Part shown: in pieces, positions 8,504 through 16,226 of the stretch
Layout: the number at the start of each line of letters is the position of its first letter
How positions within the stretch are numbered: position 1 is the first letter of the stretch
Assembly: GCA_026692705.1 (NCBI GenBank)
Contig: JAPLOE010000144.1
Span: 1-51,245, forward strand
DNA length: 51,245 nucleotides
Origin: Planctomycetota bacterium
Lineage (GTDB): Bacteria > Planctomycetota > UBA1135 > GCA-002686595
Reading direction: 5' to 3'
Made by a program: the position numbers and the translations under genes
The notes under the pieces: generated by a model
The model's database searches: none
What the model was told of the DNA's origin: nothing
The model's input: the letters and a program-made list of their open reading frames with translations, nothing else

Positions 8504-9915
8504 AGCGCGCGCTGCGCTGGATCCCGGCCGGGGGCGCGCTCGCGCTCGTGGCGCTCGTGCTCGCGCCGGCGGAGCTCAAGGCCTTCGGCCTGCTCGGTTT
8601 CGCGCTGCCGCAGGGCGTGCGCGACGTGCGCGTGTTCAACAACTTCACCTCCGCCAGCGCCAACGACAACCAGCTCGCCGACCCGTCGTGGCCGGGCGCG
8701 CGCGGAGCCGCGCTCGCGATCTGGAAGGCCTGCGCCGAGTGGTGCAGCGAGCCCCACGACGGCACCGGCGCCGGCGACCCGCACCAGCCCGGCGGCATCG
8801 GCTCCAGCGGCTCGAACTTCGAGATTTCCTGGCAGGGACTCGCCACTTCCGTCGGCGGGCTCGGCGACCGCGTGCACTCGGAGATCTCGGGCAACAACCC
8901 CGGCGTCTACGCCTTCACCGAAGGCCCGCTCGGCGGCCCGGGCAACACGGGCTGGCGCATCCGCTACTACCAGGCGTGGAACTGGAACGACGGCCCGGAC
9001 GCGACGCTCCCGGCGAACCACGTCGACCTGCAGGGTGTCGCCTGCCACGAGTACGGCCACGCGCTAGGCCTCGCGCACACCAACGTGTCGACGGCGACGA
9101 TGTGGGCCTTCGTCAACGGCAGCGCCGTCGACCAGCGCTCGATCGAGGCCGACGACATGGCCGGCGCGCAGCAGATCTACAACGTGTTCGATCCGCTCGT
9201 GAAGCCGCACCTCGCGACGATCGCGCTCGTCGGAGGCGTAGTCACGATCACGGGGAGCAACTTCGCCGCCAGCGCGAACGAGATCTGGTTCACGCAGGCC
9301 GGCCCGGCCGCGACGGGCACGCCGGTGAAGGTCACGGGCCTCGCGTCGAACGGGGCCGTGCTCACGGCACCGCTGCCGTCCGGCGTCGGCCCCGGCGACG
9401 TGATCGTGAAGAAGGGCGGGCTCACGGGCTTCAAGGGCCTGTCGAACGCGCTCGCCTTCGATCCGTGGAGCTGCGCGGCGGCGACGACGTATTGCACGGC
9501 GGGCCAGTCCTCGAACGGTTGCGTGCCGCAGCTCTCGGCGACGGGTTTCCCGAGCGCGGCCGCGAGCTCCGGCTTCACGCTCTCGGCCTCGAACCTCGAA
9601 GGCCAGCGCTCCGCGCTCTTCTTCTACGGGAGCTCCGGCCGCGCGTCCGCGCCGTGGGCGCCGAACAGCACGAGCTACCTGTGCGTGCAGGCGCCGTTCC
9701 AGCGCACGCTCGCGCAGTCGACCGGCGGCAATGCGAGTTCCTGCGACGGCGCGTGCTCGCTCGACTGGCGCGCGTGGCTCGCCGCGAACCCGACCGCGCT
9801 CGGCAACCCGCTCACGGCCGGCACCGTGTTCCAGGCGCAGCTGTGGTACCGCGACCCCGCCGCGCCGAAGTCGACCAACCTCTCCGGCGGCCTCGAGTTC
9901 ACGGCCTGCCCGTGA
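8500..9915 (+). CDS. Secreted matrixin-like zinc metalloprotease with IPT/TIG and shared C-terminal domain
   Basis: 471-aa product, starting at GTG 8500 (GTGA overlap with the gene before). The signal peptide is a hydrophobic stretch near residues 10-25. The protease part carries HEYGHALGLAH, the HExxHxxGxxH zinc motif of the metzincin/matrixin class, followed by a Met in the segment TATMWAF that can serve as the Met-turn. An IPT/TIG-like beta domain follows (GGVVTITGSNFAASANEIWF). The last 140 or so residues form a Cys-containing domain (YCTAGQSSNGCVPQLS to LEFTACP) that recurs at the C-terminus of the protein at 30814. It should act outside the cytoplasm. The natural substrate is unknown. 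Confidence 0.85.
   Translation: MKRALRWIPAGGALALVALVLAPAELKAFGLLGFALPQGVRDVRVFNNFTSASANDNQLADPSWPGARGAALAIWKACAEWCSEPHDGTGAGDPHQPGGIGSSGSNFEISWQGLATSVGGLGDRVHSEISGNNPGVYAFTEGPLGGPGNTGWRIRYYQAWNWNDGPDATLPANHVDLQGVACHEYGHALGLAHTNVSTATMWAFVNGSAVDQRSIEADDMAGAQQIYNVFDPLVKPHLATIALVGGVVTITGSNFAASANEIWFTQAGPAATGTPVKVTGLASNGAVLTAPLPSGVGPGDVIVKKGGLTGFKGLSNALAFDPWSCAAATTYCTAGQSSNGCVPQLSATGFPSAAASSGFTLSASNLEGQRSALFFYGSSGRASAPWAPNSTSYLCVQAPFQRTLAQSTGGNASSCDGACSLDWRAWLAANPTALGNPLTAGTVFQAQLWYRDPAAPKSTNLSGGLEFTACP
9490..9912 (+). other. Shared C-terminal domain, copy A
   Basis: About 140 codons at the end of the matrixin-like gene. Landmarks shared with the copy at 32005-32433, in order: C, SNGC/SSGC-PQ, PS, EG, FYG--G, PW, LC--AP-QRT, STGG, CDG, LDW--W, LG-P-TAG, W-RDP, S-G-E. 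The order and spacing are conserved with few gaps. Confidence 0.75.
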
Positions 9916-9938
9916 CGCGCGGCCGCGCGAGGCCGCGG

Positions 9939-9944
9939 TAGGAT
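9939..9944 (+). promoter_or_regulatory. -10 box TAGGAT before the lipoprotein gene
   Basis: TAGGAT ends 8 nt before the ATG at 9953 with no Shine-Dalgarno between, as expected of a leaderless message. Confidence 0.45.
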
Positions 9945-9952
9945 CGGGCGCC

Positions 9953-10324
9953 ATGAAGCTCGCGCTCGCTTTCGCCCTCGTCCTCGTCCCGCTGTTCGGT
10001 GCGTGCGCCTCGCAGGCGAGCTCGCACGAACGACGCACCACCATCGTCGCTGCCGACATCGAGCGCGACCTCGCGCGGGTCGACACCCACCTCGTCGGTG
10101 CGCAGGCCTTCGTGAAGTCGGTCGAGGCCGGCGATCGCCGCGCGCGGCTGGAGAAGCTGCTCGCCACCGCGAGGGCCGAACGCGACAGCGCGCGCGCCGA
10201 GCTCGCCGCCTACCGGGTCGACAGGCTGGTCGAGCGGGTGCGCATGGCGGCGGACGCCGCGGCGCGGGCCGAGCGGCTGGCGCGCGCGGCGGAGCGCGGC
10301 GAGGACCTGCTCGCGGTCGAGTGA
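9953..10324 (+). CDS. Small helical lipoprotein
   Basis: 123-aa product. The N-terminus MKLALAFALVLVPLFGAC is a lipoprotein signal with lipobox LFGAC, so the mature protein begins at Cys18. The remainder is charged and Ala/Arg/Glu-rich (AERDSARAELAAYRVDRLVE) and is predicted to be a long helix or coiled coil, as in Lpp-like or YbgF-like envelope proteins, but no family was identified. The ATG at 9953 is preferred because the in-frame start at 9731 lies inside the matrixin gene. It is probably transcribed from its own promoter box at 9939. Confidence 0.75.
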   Translation: MKLALAFALVLVPLFGACASQASSHERRTTIVAADIERDLARVDTHLVGAQAFVKSVEAGDRRARLEKLLATARAERDSARAELAAYRVDRLVERVRMAADAAARAERLARAAERGEDLLAVE

Positions 10325-10327
10325 TCG

Positions 10328-10354
10328 ACCGTCGCCGGGAAGCGCGCCGACGGT
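10328..10354. terminator. Possible hairpin terminator after the lipoprotein gene
   Basis: ACCGTCG (10328-10334) pairs with CGACGGT (10348-10354) around a 13-nt loop, 4 nt after the stop codon. There is no T-run. Confidence 0.25.
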
Positions 10355-10392
10355 GGCACGGGATGTGCCATGGGCCGCGGCTCGACCCTCAC

Positions 10393-10398
10393 TATGAT
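10393..10398 (+). promoter_or_regulatory. -10 box TATGAT before the GT-C/TPR gene
   Basis: TATGAT ends 10 nt before ATG 10409, followed by a C-rich tract. It decides the start: upstream in-frame ATGs at 10370 and 10394 lie before or inside the box. Confidence 0.5.
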
Positions 10399-10408
10399 CC
10401 CGGCCCCC

Positions 10409-12673
10409 ATGGAGACGGCGGAGACTCGAACGGCCGGTAGCGGCGCACTGGTCGCGGTGCTCGCGGCGGTGCTCGCCGTCGTCGCGCTCGCGTACGCGCG
10501 TGCGCTGGCGGGTGAGCTCGTCTACGACGATCTCTTGCTCGTGGCGCGCAATCCGGCGCTCGCGAGCTGGGAAAACCTGAGCGCGGCGTTCGGCGGCGCA
10601 CACTGGGACTTCGTCGAGCCCGATCAGGCGCAACGTGTCGGGTACTGGCGGCCGCTGGCGCTCGTGGCGCTGTACGTCGGCCGCATGCTCGGCGACGGCT
10701 CCCCCACCGGCTTCCACGCCGTCTCGCTCGTGCTGCACCTCGCCGCGACCGCGACAGTGTTCGCCCTCGCACGCCGGCTGCTCGGAAACCGCACGCTTCT
10801 GGGGCCGGCGGCGGCGGCGCTGCTCTTCGGGCTGCATCCCGTGCACGTCGAGGCCGTGGCGTGGATCTCGGCCGTCAACGACCCGCTGGCGGGCCTGTTC
10901 ACGCTCGCGTCGTTGCTCGCGCTCGTGCGCTGGCGCGACCGCGGCTCGGACGGTGTCGCGATCGTCCCGGCGGTGCTGCTCCTCCTCGCGTTGCTCTCGA
11001 AGGAGAGCGCGCTGGCGTGGTTCGCGCTCGCCCCGACGATCGACGCGCTCCGCGGCGACCTGCGCAAGAACCTGCTGCGTGCCTACGCGCCGGCGCTCGG
11101 CGCTCTCGCGTTGTACTGGCTCGCGCGCGCTCAGGTGTTCGAGAGCGCGAACGCGGGCTTCGATCTGGTCACGTCGCACCTGCACGAGTCCGCGGTGCGT
11201 GCGCTGACGTTGCGCGTCGAGCTGCTCGGCGGCGGCCTCGCGCTGCTCGCGTGGCCGGCGAAGCTCAACCTGTTCCGAGAGGTGCGGCCCGAGATCGCGT
11301 GGAGCGACGCGCAACTGTGGACGGCCGTGGGCGTGCTCGTCGTGTGGCTGAGCGTGGCCCTCGTGTTGCTGCGCCGCGGTGCGCGCACGGCGGCGCTCGC
11401 ACTGTTCCTGTCGTTCGCCGCGCTCGCGCCGGCCGTGCTGCGCCTCGAATCGATCGGCCGTTTCCCGCTCTCCGACCGGTTCCTGTACCTGTCGGTGTTC
11501 GGGTTCGCGTTGCTCGCAGGCGTCGTGGTCGAGCGCTTGCCGCGCCGCATCGGGCTCGCGGCCGCGCTCGTGCTCGCCGGGCTTTTCGGCTGGCGCGTGC
11601 ACCAGCGCATTCCGGTCTGGCACGACGAGCTCGCGCTCTTCCGCGACGGCGTCGCGCAGAGCCCGCGCAGCATGTACGTGCGCTGGGGACTGGGCCGCGT
11701 GCTGCTCGACCGCTTCCGCCTCACGAACGACGCCAAGCTGCTGTTCGAGGCCAACGACCAGTTCCAGGAAGCGCAGGACCTGTCGGGTGAATCGATCAAG
11801 GACGGCACGCTGCTCGTCACGGCCTTCGACGAGATCCAGTCGACGCTGGGGCTGGGCTGGTACCACCTGCTGTGCGCGCTGCACCTGCCCGACGAGTGCG
11901 TGCTCGAGGAGTCGGAGCTCGTCTTCCGCAATCTCGCCGACCGCATCCCGCTCAAGGCGCCCGGCAGCGCGGAAGCGCACTGTGGCCTCGGTGTCTCGCT
12001 CGCGCGCCAGGGCCGCACGGCCGAGGCCGAGGCCGAGCTGCGCAAGGCGCTCGAGTGCAACGAGCGCCATCAGGCCTCGTGGTTCAACCTCGGCCGCGTG
12101 CAACTCGACGCGCGCGCCTGGCCCGACGCGCTGCAGAGCTTCCAGAAGGCGACTGAGCTCGCGCCCGACGACGTCGACGCGTGGCTCTCGCTCGGCATGA
12201 CCGCGATCGAGCTCGACCTCGGCGACCGCGCGCGCGAAGCGCTCGGCCGCGCGCGCGCGCTCGCGCCCGAGAGCGCCGCGCCGCTGCTGCAGCTCGGCGT
12301 CATGGCCGCCCGCGAAGCGCGCCCGCAAGTCGCGCTCGAGTTCTTCGAGTCCGCTCTCAAGCTCGACGGCTCCGACGGCGCCGCGCACCTGATGCGGGGC
12401 AAAGCGCTGCTGCAGCTCGGTCGCCAAGGCGAGGCCCTGCGCGCCTTCTCCGACGCCGCGCGCTGGCTGCAGGAACCCTCCGACGACCCGCTGCGCCCGC
12501 AACAGCTCGTCGAGGCCTTCTACAACGCCGGCGTGCTCACGCTGCAATCGAGCCCCAAGGACGCGCTGCCCCTGCTCGAGGAAGCGCTCAACCGCGACCC
12601 GCAAGCACGCTGGACCCCCGGCCTGCGCGAGGCCGTCGACAAGCTGCGCCGCGAGTTCGACCCGCCGAAGTGA
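10409..12673 (+). CDS. Polytopic GT-C-like membrane protein with C-terminal TPRs
   Basis: 754-aa product. The first 400 or so residues contain about nine to ten membrane helices. The first extracytoplasmic loop carries VYDD (Asp40-Asp41), and later come FGLHPVHVEAVAW and SKESALAW. This pattern is known from the TMTC/DUF1736 group of dolichyl-phosphate-type O-mannosyltransferases and their bacterial relatives, where an acidic residue in the first loop is catalytic. Residues of about 520-690 form at least five TPRs (for example AEAELRKALECNERHQASWF). The likely job is lipid-linked sugar transfer to proteins, with the TPRs outside the membrane. That is inferred from architecture. It stands alone, followed after 67 bp by the hydrolase gene. 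Confidence 0.8.
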   Translation: METAETRTAGSGALVAVLAAVLAVVALAYARALAGELVYDDLLLVARNPALASWENLSAAFGGAHWDFVEPDQAQRVGYWRPLALVALYVGRMLGDGSPTGFHAVSLVLHLAATATVFALARRLLGNRTLLGPAAAALLFGLHPVHVEAVAWISAVNDPLAGLFTLASLLALVRWRDRGSDGVAIVPAVLLLLALLSKESALAWFALAPTIDALRGDLRKNLLRAYAPALGALALYWLARAQVFESANAGFDLVTSHLHESAVRALTLRVELLGGGLALLAWPAKLNLFREVRPEIAWSDAQLWTAVGVLVVWLSVALVLLRRGARTAALALFLSFAALAPAVLRLESIGRFPLSDRFLYLSVFGFALLAGVVVERLPRRIGLAAALVLAGLFGWRVHQRIPVWHDELALFRDGVAQSPRSMYVRWGLGRVLLDRFRLTNDAKLLFEANDQFQEAQDLSGESIKDGTLLVTAFDEIQSTLGLGWYHLLCALHLPDECVLEESELVFRNLADRIPLKAPGSAEAHCGLGVSLARQGRTAEAEAELRKALECNERHQASWFNLGRVQLDARAWPDALQSFQKATELAPDDVDAWLSLGMTAIELDLGDRAREALGRARALAPESAAPLLQLGVMAAREARPQVALEFFESALKLDGSDGAAHLMRGKALLQLGRQGEALRAFSDAARWLQEPSDDPLRPQQLVEAFYNAGVLTLQSSPKDALPLLEEALNRDPQARWTPGLREAVDKLRREFDPPK

Positions 12674-12706
12674 CATGCGCGTGACGTTGCCGCGGTGGCG
12701 CGGCCG

Positions 12707-12712
12707 TAGTGT
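12707..12712 (+). promoter_or_regulatory. -10 box TAGTGT before the hydrolase gene
   Basis: TAGTGT ends 28 nt before ATG 12741. A Shine-Dalgarno AAGGAG sits at 12729-12734, 6 nt before the start. Confidence 0.4.
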
Positions 12713-12740
12713 GGGACTTCTTCTCCCCAAGGAGCTCGCC

Positions 12741-14138
12741 ATGCGCCTCGCAAGTCTCGTCGCCGTGCTCGTTTTCCTGCTCGCGCCGCTCGCGTTCGCT
12801 TCCGAGGAGATCGAGGCGAAGAAGCCGTCGGGGGACGCGAAACCGCTCACGGTGTACGAGCATCGCTCTGGCGAAGGCCTGCGCTTCACGTGGGTCGTGC
12901 CGGAGGGGTACGACGGGAAGAAGGCGCGCAACCTGACGGTGATTTGCCACGGCACGGGGCTCGATTACCGCTGGGGGCACTGGAACAACAAGCCCGGCAT
13001 CTTTCGGCCGCAGGACATCGTCGTGTCGGTCGATGGGCCGGCGCCGAACGGCGACACGCGGCTCTTTCTCGGTGACGAGGCGAACGCGACGGCCTTCGCA
13101 AAGTTCCTCGGCGAGCTGCGCGAGCTGTTCGTGGTCGACAAGCTGTTCCTCTACGGCCACAGCCAGGGCGGTTTCTTCGTCGTGTACTTCGCGGGCGAGC
13201 ATCCCGAGCTCGTGAGCGGCGTCGTCGCGCACGCGTCGGGTGCGTGGAACTGGAGCAAGACCGGCGCGCCGGTGCGCAAGGTCGCGATCGCCTTCATGCA
13301 CGGCACCGCCGATCCGGTCGTGCCCTACGGGCAGAGCGTCGGCTCGCGCGATTTCTACGACAAGGAGGGCTTCGAGCTGCTCCACCTGCGGCGGCTCGAG
13401 AACTACAACCACTGGCCCAACGCCGTGCGCGCGACCGAGTGCCTCGACTGGTGCGAGGGCATGACGACCGACGATCCGGCGCGGGCGCTCGAGTGCGCGC
13501 GGCGCCTGCTCGAGCCCAAGCCAGCCGACGAATACAGCTGGACGACCGTCGTCGACTTCGCGGGCGCGCTCGACGTTCTCGCGCGTTTCCAGCCCAAGGC
13601 CAAGCGCGGTTTCGCGCAACTCCCCTCCTCGCTCGGCCTCAAGGCCAAGGCGCTCGCCGGCGACGTCGACGAGCACGCGCGCAAGCACGTCGCTGCGCTG
13701 CGCAAGCTGCTCCCGAAGAAAGGCGCGCTCGCTCTCGGCGCCGAAGCACCCTGGCTCGGACATCTCATCCCGCTGCGCGAAGACCTGCGCGGCGCGCCCA
13801 GCGTCGAGGCCTTCGCCACCGAACTCGGCTACGACAAGCTGCTCGCCGCGCAATCCAAGCCCGCCGGCGAGATCTTCTCCGCCTGGTACTCCGACAAGCC
13901 GCCGCGCGAGATCCACGCCACCATCGTCTCGGCGCTCCCCAAGGCCTTCCTCGTCGAGGGCTACCCTCCCGAGCTCGCCCCCCGCGTCGAAGAATGGACC
14001 CTGCGCGCCAAGGACCTCGCCCTCGACGACAAGCAACTCAAGTCCGCCACCCTCGTCGCCTCCTGGCGCTCCGGCTGGCGCGACGGCCTCCGCTCCTACG
14101 CCGACCTCTGGAAGGAGTGGAAGCTGCGCGGGGAGTGA
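12741..14138 (+). CDS. Secreted alpha/beta hydrolase (esterase-like)
   Basis: 465-aa product with signal peptide MRLASLVAVLVFLLAPLAFA. The N-terminal 240 residues have an alpha/beta hydrolase core: oxyanion segment VICHGTGLDYRW, nucleophile elbow GHSQGG (Ser in LYGHSQGGFF), the acid in HGTADPVVPY, and a candidate catalytic His in YNHWPNA. This resembles polyhydroxybutyrate depolymerase or feruloyl-esterase type enzymes. The remaining 220 residues are helical, without a recognised domain, and may be a lid or a protein-binding part. It has a good Shine-Dalgarno at 12729-12734. The substrate is unknown. Confidence 0.82.
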   Translation: MRLASLVAVLVFLLAPLAFASEEIEAKKPSGDAKPLTVYEHRSGEGLRFTWVVPEGYDGKKARNLTVICHGTGLDYRWGHWNNKPGIFRPQDIVVSVDGPAPNGDTRLFLGDEANATAFAKFLGELRELFVVDKLFLYGHSQGGFFVVYFAGEHPELVSGVVAHASGAWNWSKTGAPVRKVAIAFMHGTADPVVPYGQSVGSRDFYDKEGFELLHLRRLENYNHWPNAVRATECLDWCEGMTTDDPARALECARRLLEPKPADEYSWTTVVDFAGALDVLARFQPKAKRGFAQLPSSLGLKAKALAGDVDEHARKHVAALRKLLPKKGALALGAEAPWLGHLIPLREDLRGAPSVEAFATELGYDKLLAAQSKPAGEIFSAWYSDKPPREIHATIVSALPKAFLVEGYPPELAPRVEEWTLRAKDLALDDKQLKSATLVASWRSGWRDGLRSYADLWKEWKLRGE

Positions 14139-14168
14139 ACTTCATCCCGATCCACGAGTCGCCGGACC

Positions 14169-14474
14169 TCAGTCGCCGCGGAACCTCAGGTACAGGCGTT
14201 CGGTCTTGCAGCGGCGCGCGGCGCGAGTGAGGCGCTTGGCGAGGTCCAGCTCGGCCGGAGACAGCTGGAGTTGCTGGAGCGCTTTCAGTTCGTCGATCAG
14301 CTGGACCGCCTGCAGCCTGTTGAACACGGTCTCGCCCTCGGGGTCGATCCACTTGAGCAGCGCCGGGCTCGCGGAATCCACGCGCGCGAGGAGCTGACCG
14401 ATGCTTGCCGTCGGATCGTCGATCCACTCTTGTTCTTTCCCCCACTCGTCCACGATGCAGGCCGTGATCGTCAT
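14169..14474 (-). CDS. Small protein of unknown function
   Basis: 101-aa product starting at ATG 14474, only 4 bp after the stop of the gene at 14479-15057, so the two are probably coupled. Visible features: a Trp/Asp-rich N-terminus (VDEWGKEQEWIDD), a central stretch LLKWIDPEGETVFNRLQ, and a basic helical C-terminus (AKRLTRAARRCKTERLYLR). There are no membrane segments or signal peptide, so it is likely cytoplasmic. GC content is slightly lower than in the neighbours. The family was not recognised. Confidence 0.65.
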   Translation of the reverse strand: MTITACIVDEWGKEQEWIDDPTASIGQLLARVDSASPALLKWIDPEGETVFNRLQAVQLIDELKALQQLQLSPAELDLAKRLTRAARRCKTERLYLRFRGD

Positions 14475-14478
14475 GGAT

Positions 14479-15057
14479 TCAGCACTTCTGTGAGAGGACA
14501 GCGGAACGGCAGATGATCGAGCGGTCGTTGAGGAGCAGGACCCGCAGCGGGGTTTCGAACGTGACGCCGTGAGTCACGGTGCAGGGGAGCTCCGGTCCGA
14601 CGGCAGAGGCGATCGCATCGAGGACGGGAACAGGGCCACGGGCGAGGAGGCCGGAGCCGTGGTGGAGGTGCACGAGAAGCCGGCCGATGGGACCGTTGAG
14701 GATCGAGCGTGGATCGAGCCAGCCGTCGGACGCCGAGTGGATCGCTGCTTGGGCGCGGACGATGACGGATTCGGGCGACGAGGGGCTCGACGAGAAGAAG
14801 AGCGAGCCTTGCGGGCCGAAGTGCGGAAGCAGGAGAGGGTGCTCGCTGAGGTACTGCAGCGAGTCGAAGAAGCCGACGCTCACGTCGCACTCCTTCACCC
14901 ACGTGCAGGTGATCTCGCAGCGGTGTCGAACGTTGAGGAGCTTCGGATCCTCGTACTCGATGTCGAGCACCCGGTCGTGCTCCGCCTGCCACCGGATTGC
15001 GGTGACGAAGGAGTTGGAGTGGCCGTCGAGGAGCTCCGAAAGCGCTTCGAGGTCCAT
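14479..15057 (-). CDS. Protein of unknown function
   Basis: 192-aa product starting at ATG 15057, 13 bp after the stop of the PyrK-like gene, and followed closely by the gene at 14474. It has scattered Cys residues (RCEITCTW, KECDVS), a Ser-rich stretch SLFFSSSPSSPES and a C-terminal segment of short strands (RVLLLNDRSIICRSAVLS). No signal peptide or membrane helix is seen. With the gene at 14169 it forms a two-gene unit of unknown role in an operon that begins with an electron-transfer subunit. Confidence 0.65.
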   Translation of the reverse strand: MDLEALSELLDGHSNSFVTAIRWQAEHDRVLDIEYEDPKLLNVRHRCEITCTWVKECDVSVGFFDSLQYLSEHPLLLPHFGPQGSLFFSSSPSSPESVIVRAQAAIHSASDGWLDPRSILNGPIGRLLVHLHHGSGLLARGPVPVLDAIASAVGPELPCTVTHGVTFETPLRVLLLNDRSIICRSAVLSQKC

Positions 15058-15070
15058 CGCGCGGGGCGGA

Positions 15071-15925
15071 TCAGTGCAGCGCGCCGAGCAGGATCTCGGT
15101 GGACTTGAAGACGGGGCCCTCGACGCAGCACTTGACGTTGCCCCAGGAGCCGCGGGGGCCCTCGGGATTGGTGGGGATCGGGCAGCCGTTGCAGATGCCG
15201 ACGCCGCAGCCCATCAGGGTCTCCAGCGAGAGCCAGCAATCGAGGTGGCGCTCGTCGGCGAAGTGGGCGACGGCTTCGAGCATGCGTTCGGGGCCGCAGG
15301 CGAGGAGGCGGACGCGCTCGGGGAGCTGGCCGTCGCGCTGCAGCTGGCCGAGGAGCTGGAGGACGTTGCCCTGGAAGCCGTGGCTGCCGTCGATGGTGGC
15401 GGTGTGGACGCGGACGCCGAGGCGCTCGAAGGCGTCGACGTCGTAGAGGAAGCCCTTGTGGGCGGCGCCGAAGAGGTAGACGAGGTCGGAGCGTTGGGCG
15501 GGCGGCGCGCTGTCCATGCCGGCGAGGGCCTGCTCGATCGCCATGTAGAACGGAGCGGAGCCGACGCCGCCGGCGAGCATGACCCACGGGGCGCCGCCGC
15601 CGGACAGGGTCGGCCAGCCGTTGCCGAGCGGGCCGAGCGTGCGGAGCTTCATGCCGGGCGTGCACTGCGCGAGGGCGCTCGTGCCGCGGCCCATGACCTT
15701 GATCAGGAACTCGATTGTGTCGCCGTGCTGGCGGTAGATCGAGAACGGGCGCGGGATCGCCGGGGAGAGCCCGTCCTCGCGGCGCAGCATGAAGAAGCGG
15801 CTCGCGCGGATGGCGGGCAGGCGCTGCTCGGGGCGGATCGTGAGCAGGACGGCGTCGGCGCCGCAGGGCACGACGGAGACGACTTCGGAGCGGAAGGAGC
15901 GTGCGTCGGGCGGAGGCGCGGGCAT
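15071..15925 (-). CDS. pyrK: Dihydroorotate dehydrogenase electron-transfer subunit (PyrK-like)
   Basis: 284-aa FAD/[2Fe-2S] protein of the ferredoxin-NADP reductase superfamily. Known PyrK passes electrons from PyrD to NAD in pyrimidine synthesis. Visible features: flavin motif RPFSIY (about 65-70), nucleotide-binding segment WVMLAGGVGSAPF, LLACGPERML, and the C-terminal cluster region CGVGICNGCPIP plus VKCC, giving the four Cys ligands in the PyrK spacing. The ATG at 15925 is supported by a TATCCT box 10 nt upstream. No pyrD is in the window, so a role with another flavoprotein is possible. Two unknown genes follow on the same strand. Confidence 0.8.
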   Translation of the reverse strand: MPAPPPDARSFRSEVVSVVPCGADAVLLTIRPEQRLPAIRASRFFMLRREDGLSPAIPRPFSIYRQHGDTIEFLIKVMGRGTSALAQCTPGMKLRTLGPLGNGWPTLSGGGAPWVMLAGGVGSAPFYMAIEQALAGMDSAPPAQRSDLVYLFGAAHKGFLYDVDAFERLGVRVHTATIDGSHGFQGNVLQLLGQLQRDGQLPERVRLLACGPERMLEAVAHFADERHLDCWLSLETLMGCGVGICNGCPIPTNPEGPRGSWGNVKCCVEGPVFKSTEILLGALH

Positions 15926-15935
15926 GGCGCGGGAG

Positions 15936-15941
15936 AGGATA
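15936..15941 (-). promoter_or_regulatory. -10 box TATCCT before pyrK
   Basis: TATCCT on the minus strand ends 10 nt before ATG 15925. No Shine-Dalgarno lies between. Confidence 0.5.
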
Positions 15942-16100
15942 CAGGAACCGGGGTGGGGAGCGGACGGGAGGCAGAGAGGAGCGAGCGGAGGAGAGCAGGC
16001 GAGAAGCACGCGGACGAAGGCGAGGCGAGGCGAGGCGAGGAGGGACCAGGCGGGGAAGAGAGGGAGAGGGCGGGACGAGACCGCGCGACATGCGGGAGTA

Positions 16101-16192
16101 CGGTGCCAGAGCAGTTTTTTCAGCCGTCGAGGCCGGAGCGAAGGCGTGGCCGGAGCGCAGGCTCGAAGGCCGAAAAAACTGCTCAGGCACCG
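16101..16192. repeat. 92-bp inverted repeat with 21-bp arms (MITE-like or regulatory hairpin)
   Basis: The left arm 16101-16121 and right arm 16172-16192 match as inverted repeats at 20 of 21 positions. The left arm is CGGTGCCAGAGCAGTTTTTT plus C. The only mismatch is the base after GGTGCC. Pairing continues imperfectly inside (AGCCGTCGAGGCC against GGCTCGAAGGCC), so the whole element can fold into one long hairpin. It lies just upstream of the argS promoter box. No clear target-site duplication was seen. Confidence 0.7.
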
Positions 16193-16206
16193 GGGCGCGC
16201 GTTCCT

Positions 16207-16212
16207 TATCGT
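16207..16212 (+). promoter_or_regulatory. -10 box TATCGT before argS
   Basis: TATCGT ends 14 nt before ATG 16227 (5 nt before an in-frame GTG at 16218). Confidence 0.4.
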
Positions 16213-16226
16213 GTGGGGTGATAGCG

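Larger units (their letters stand above)
15926..16226. other. Divergent intergenic region pyrK/argS
   Basis: 301 bp with no supported protein. It holds a promoter box for each flanking gene (minus strand 15936-15941, plus strand 16207-16212), purine-rich repeats of the type GAGGCGAGGCGAGG around 16020-16043, and the long inverted repeat 16101-16192. Confidence 0.6.

Noticed and set aside
9899-12955. A 1018-codon open frame on the minus strand
   Set aside because: It is antisense to the GT-C/TPR gene and the lipoprotein gene. The product is Arg/Glu/Gln-rich without any motif.
14169-15057. Toxin-antitoxin module
   Set aside because: The two products (101 and 192 aa) show no known toxin or antitoxin motif and are linked to pyrK. 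The idea was kept only as a remote possibility in the finding.
16020-16045. Short direct repeats GAGGCGAGGC as a CRISPR or origin-type repeat
   Set aside because: They are only a few 5-bp units in a purine-rich stretch, with no spacers and no larger repeat.
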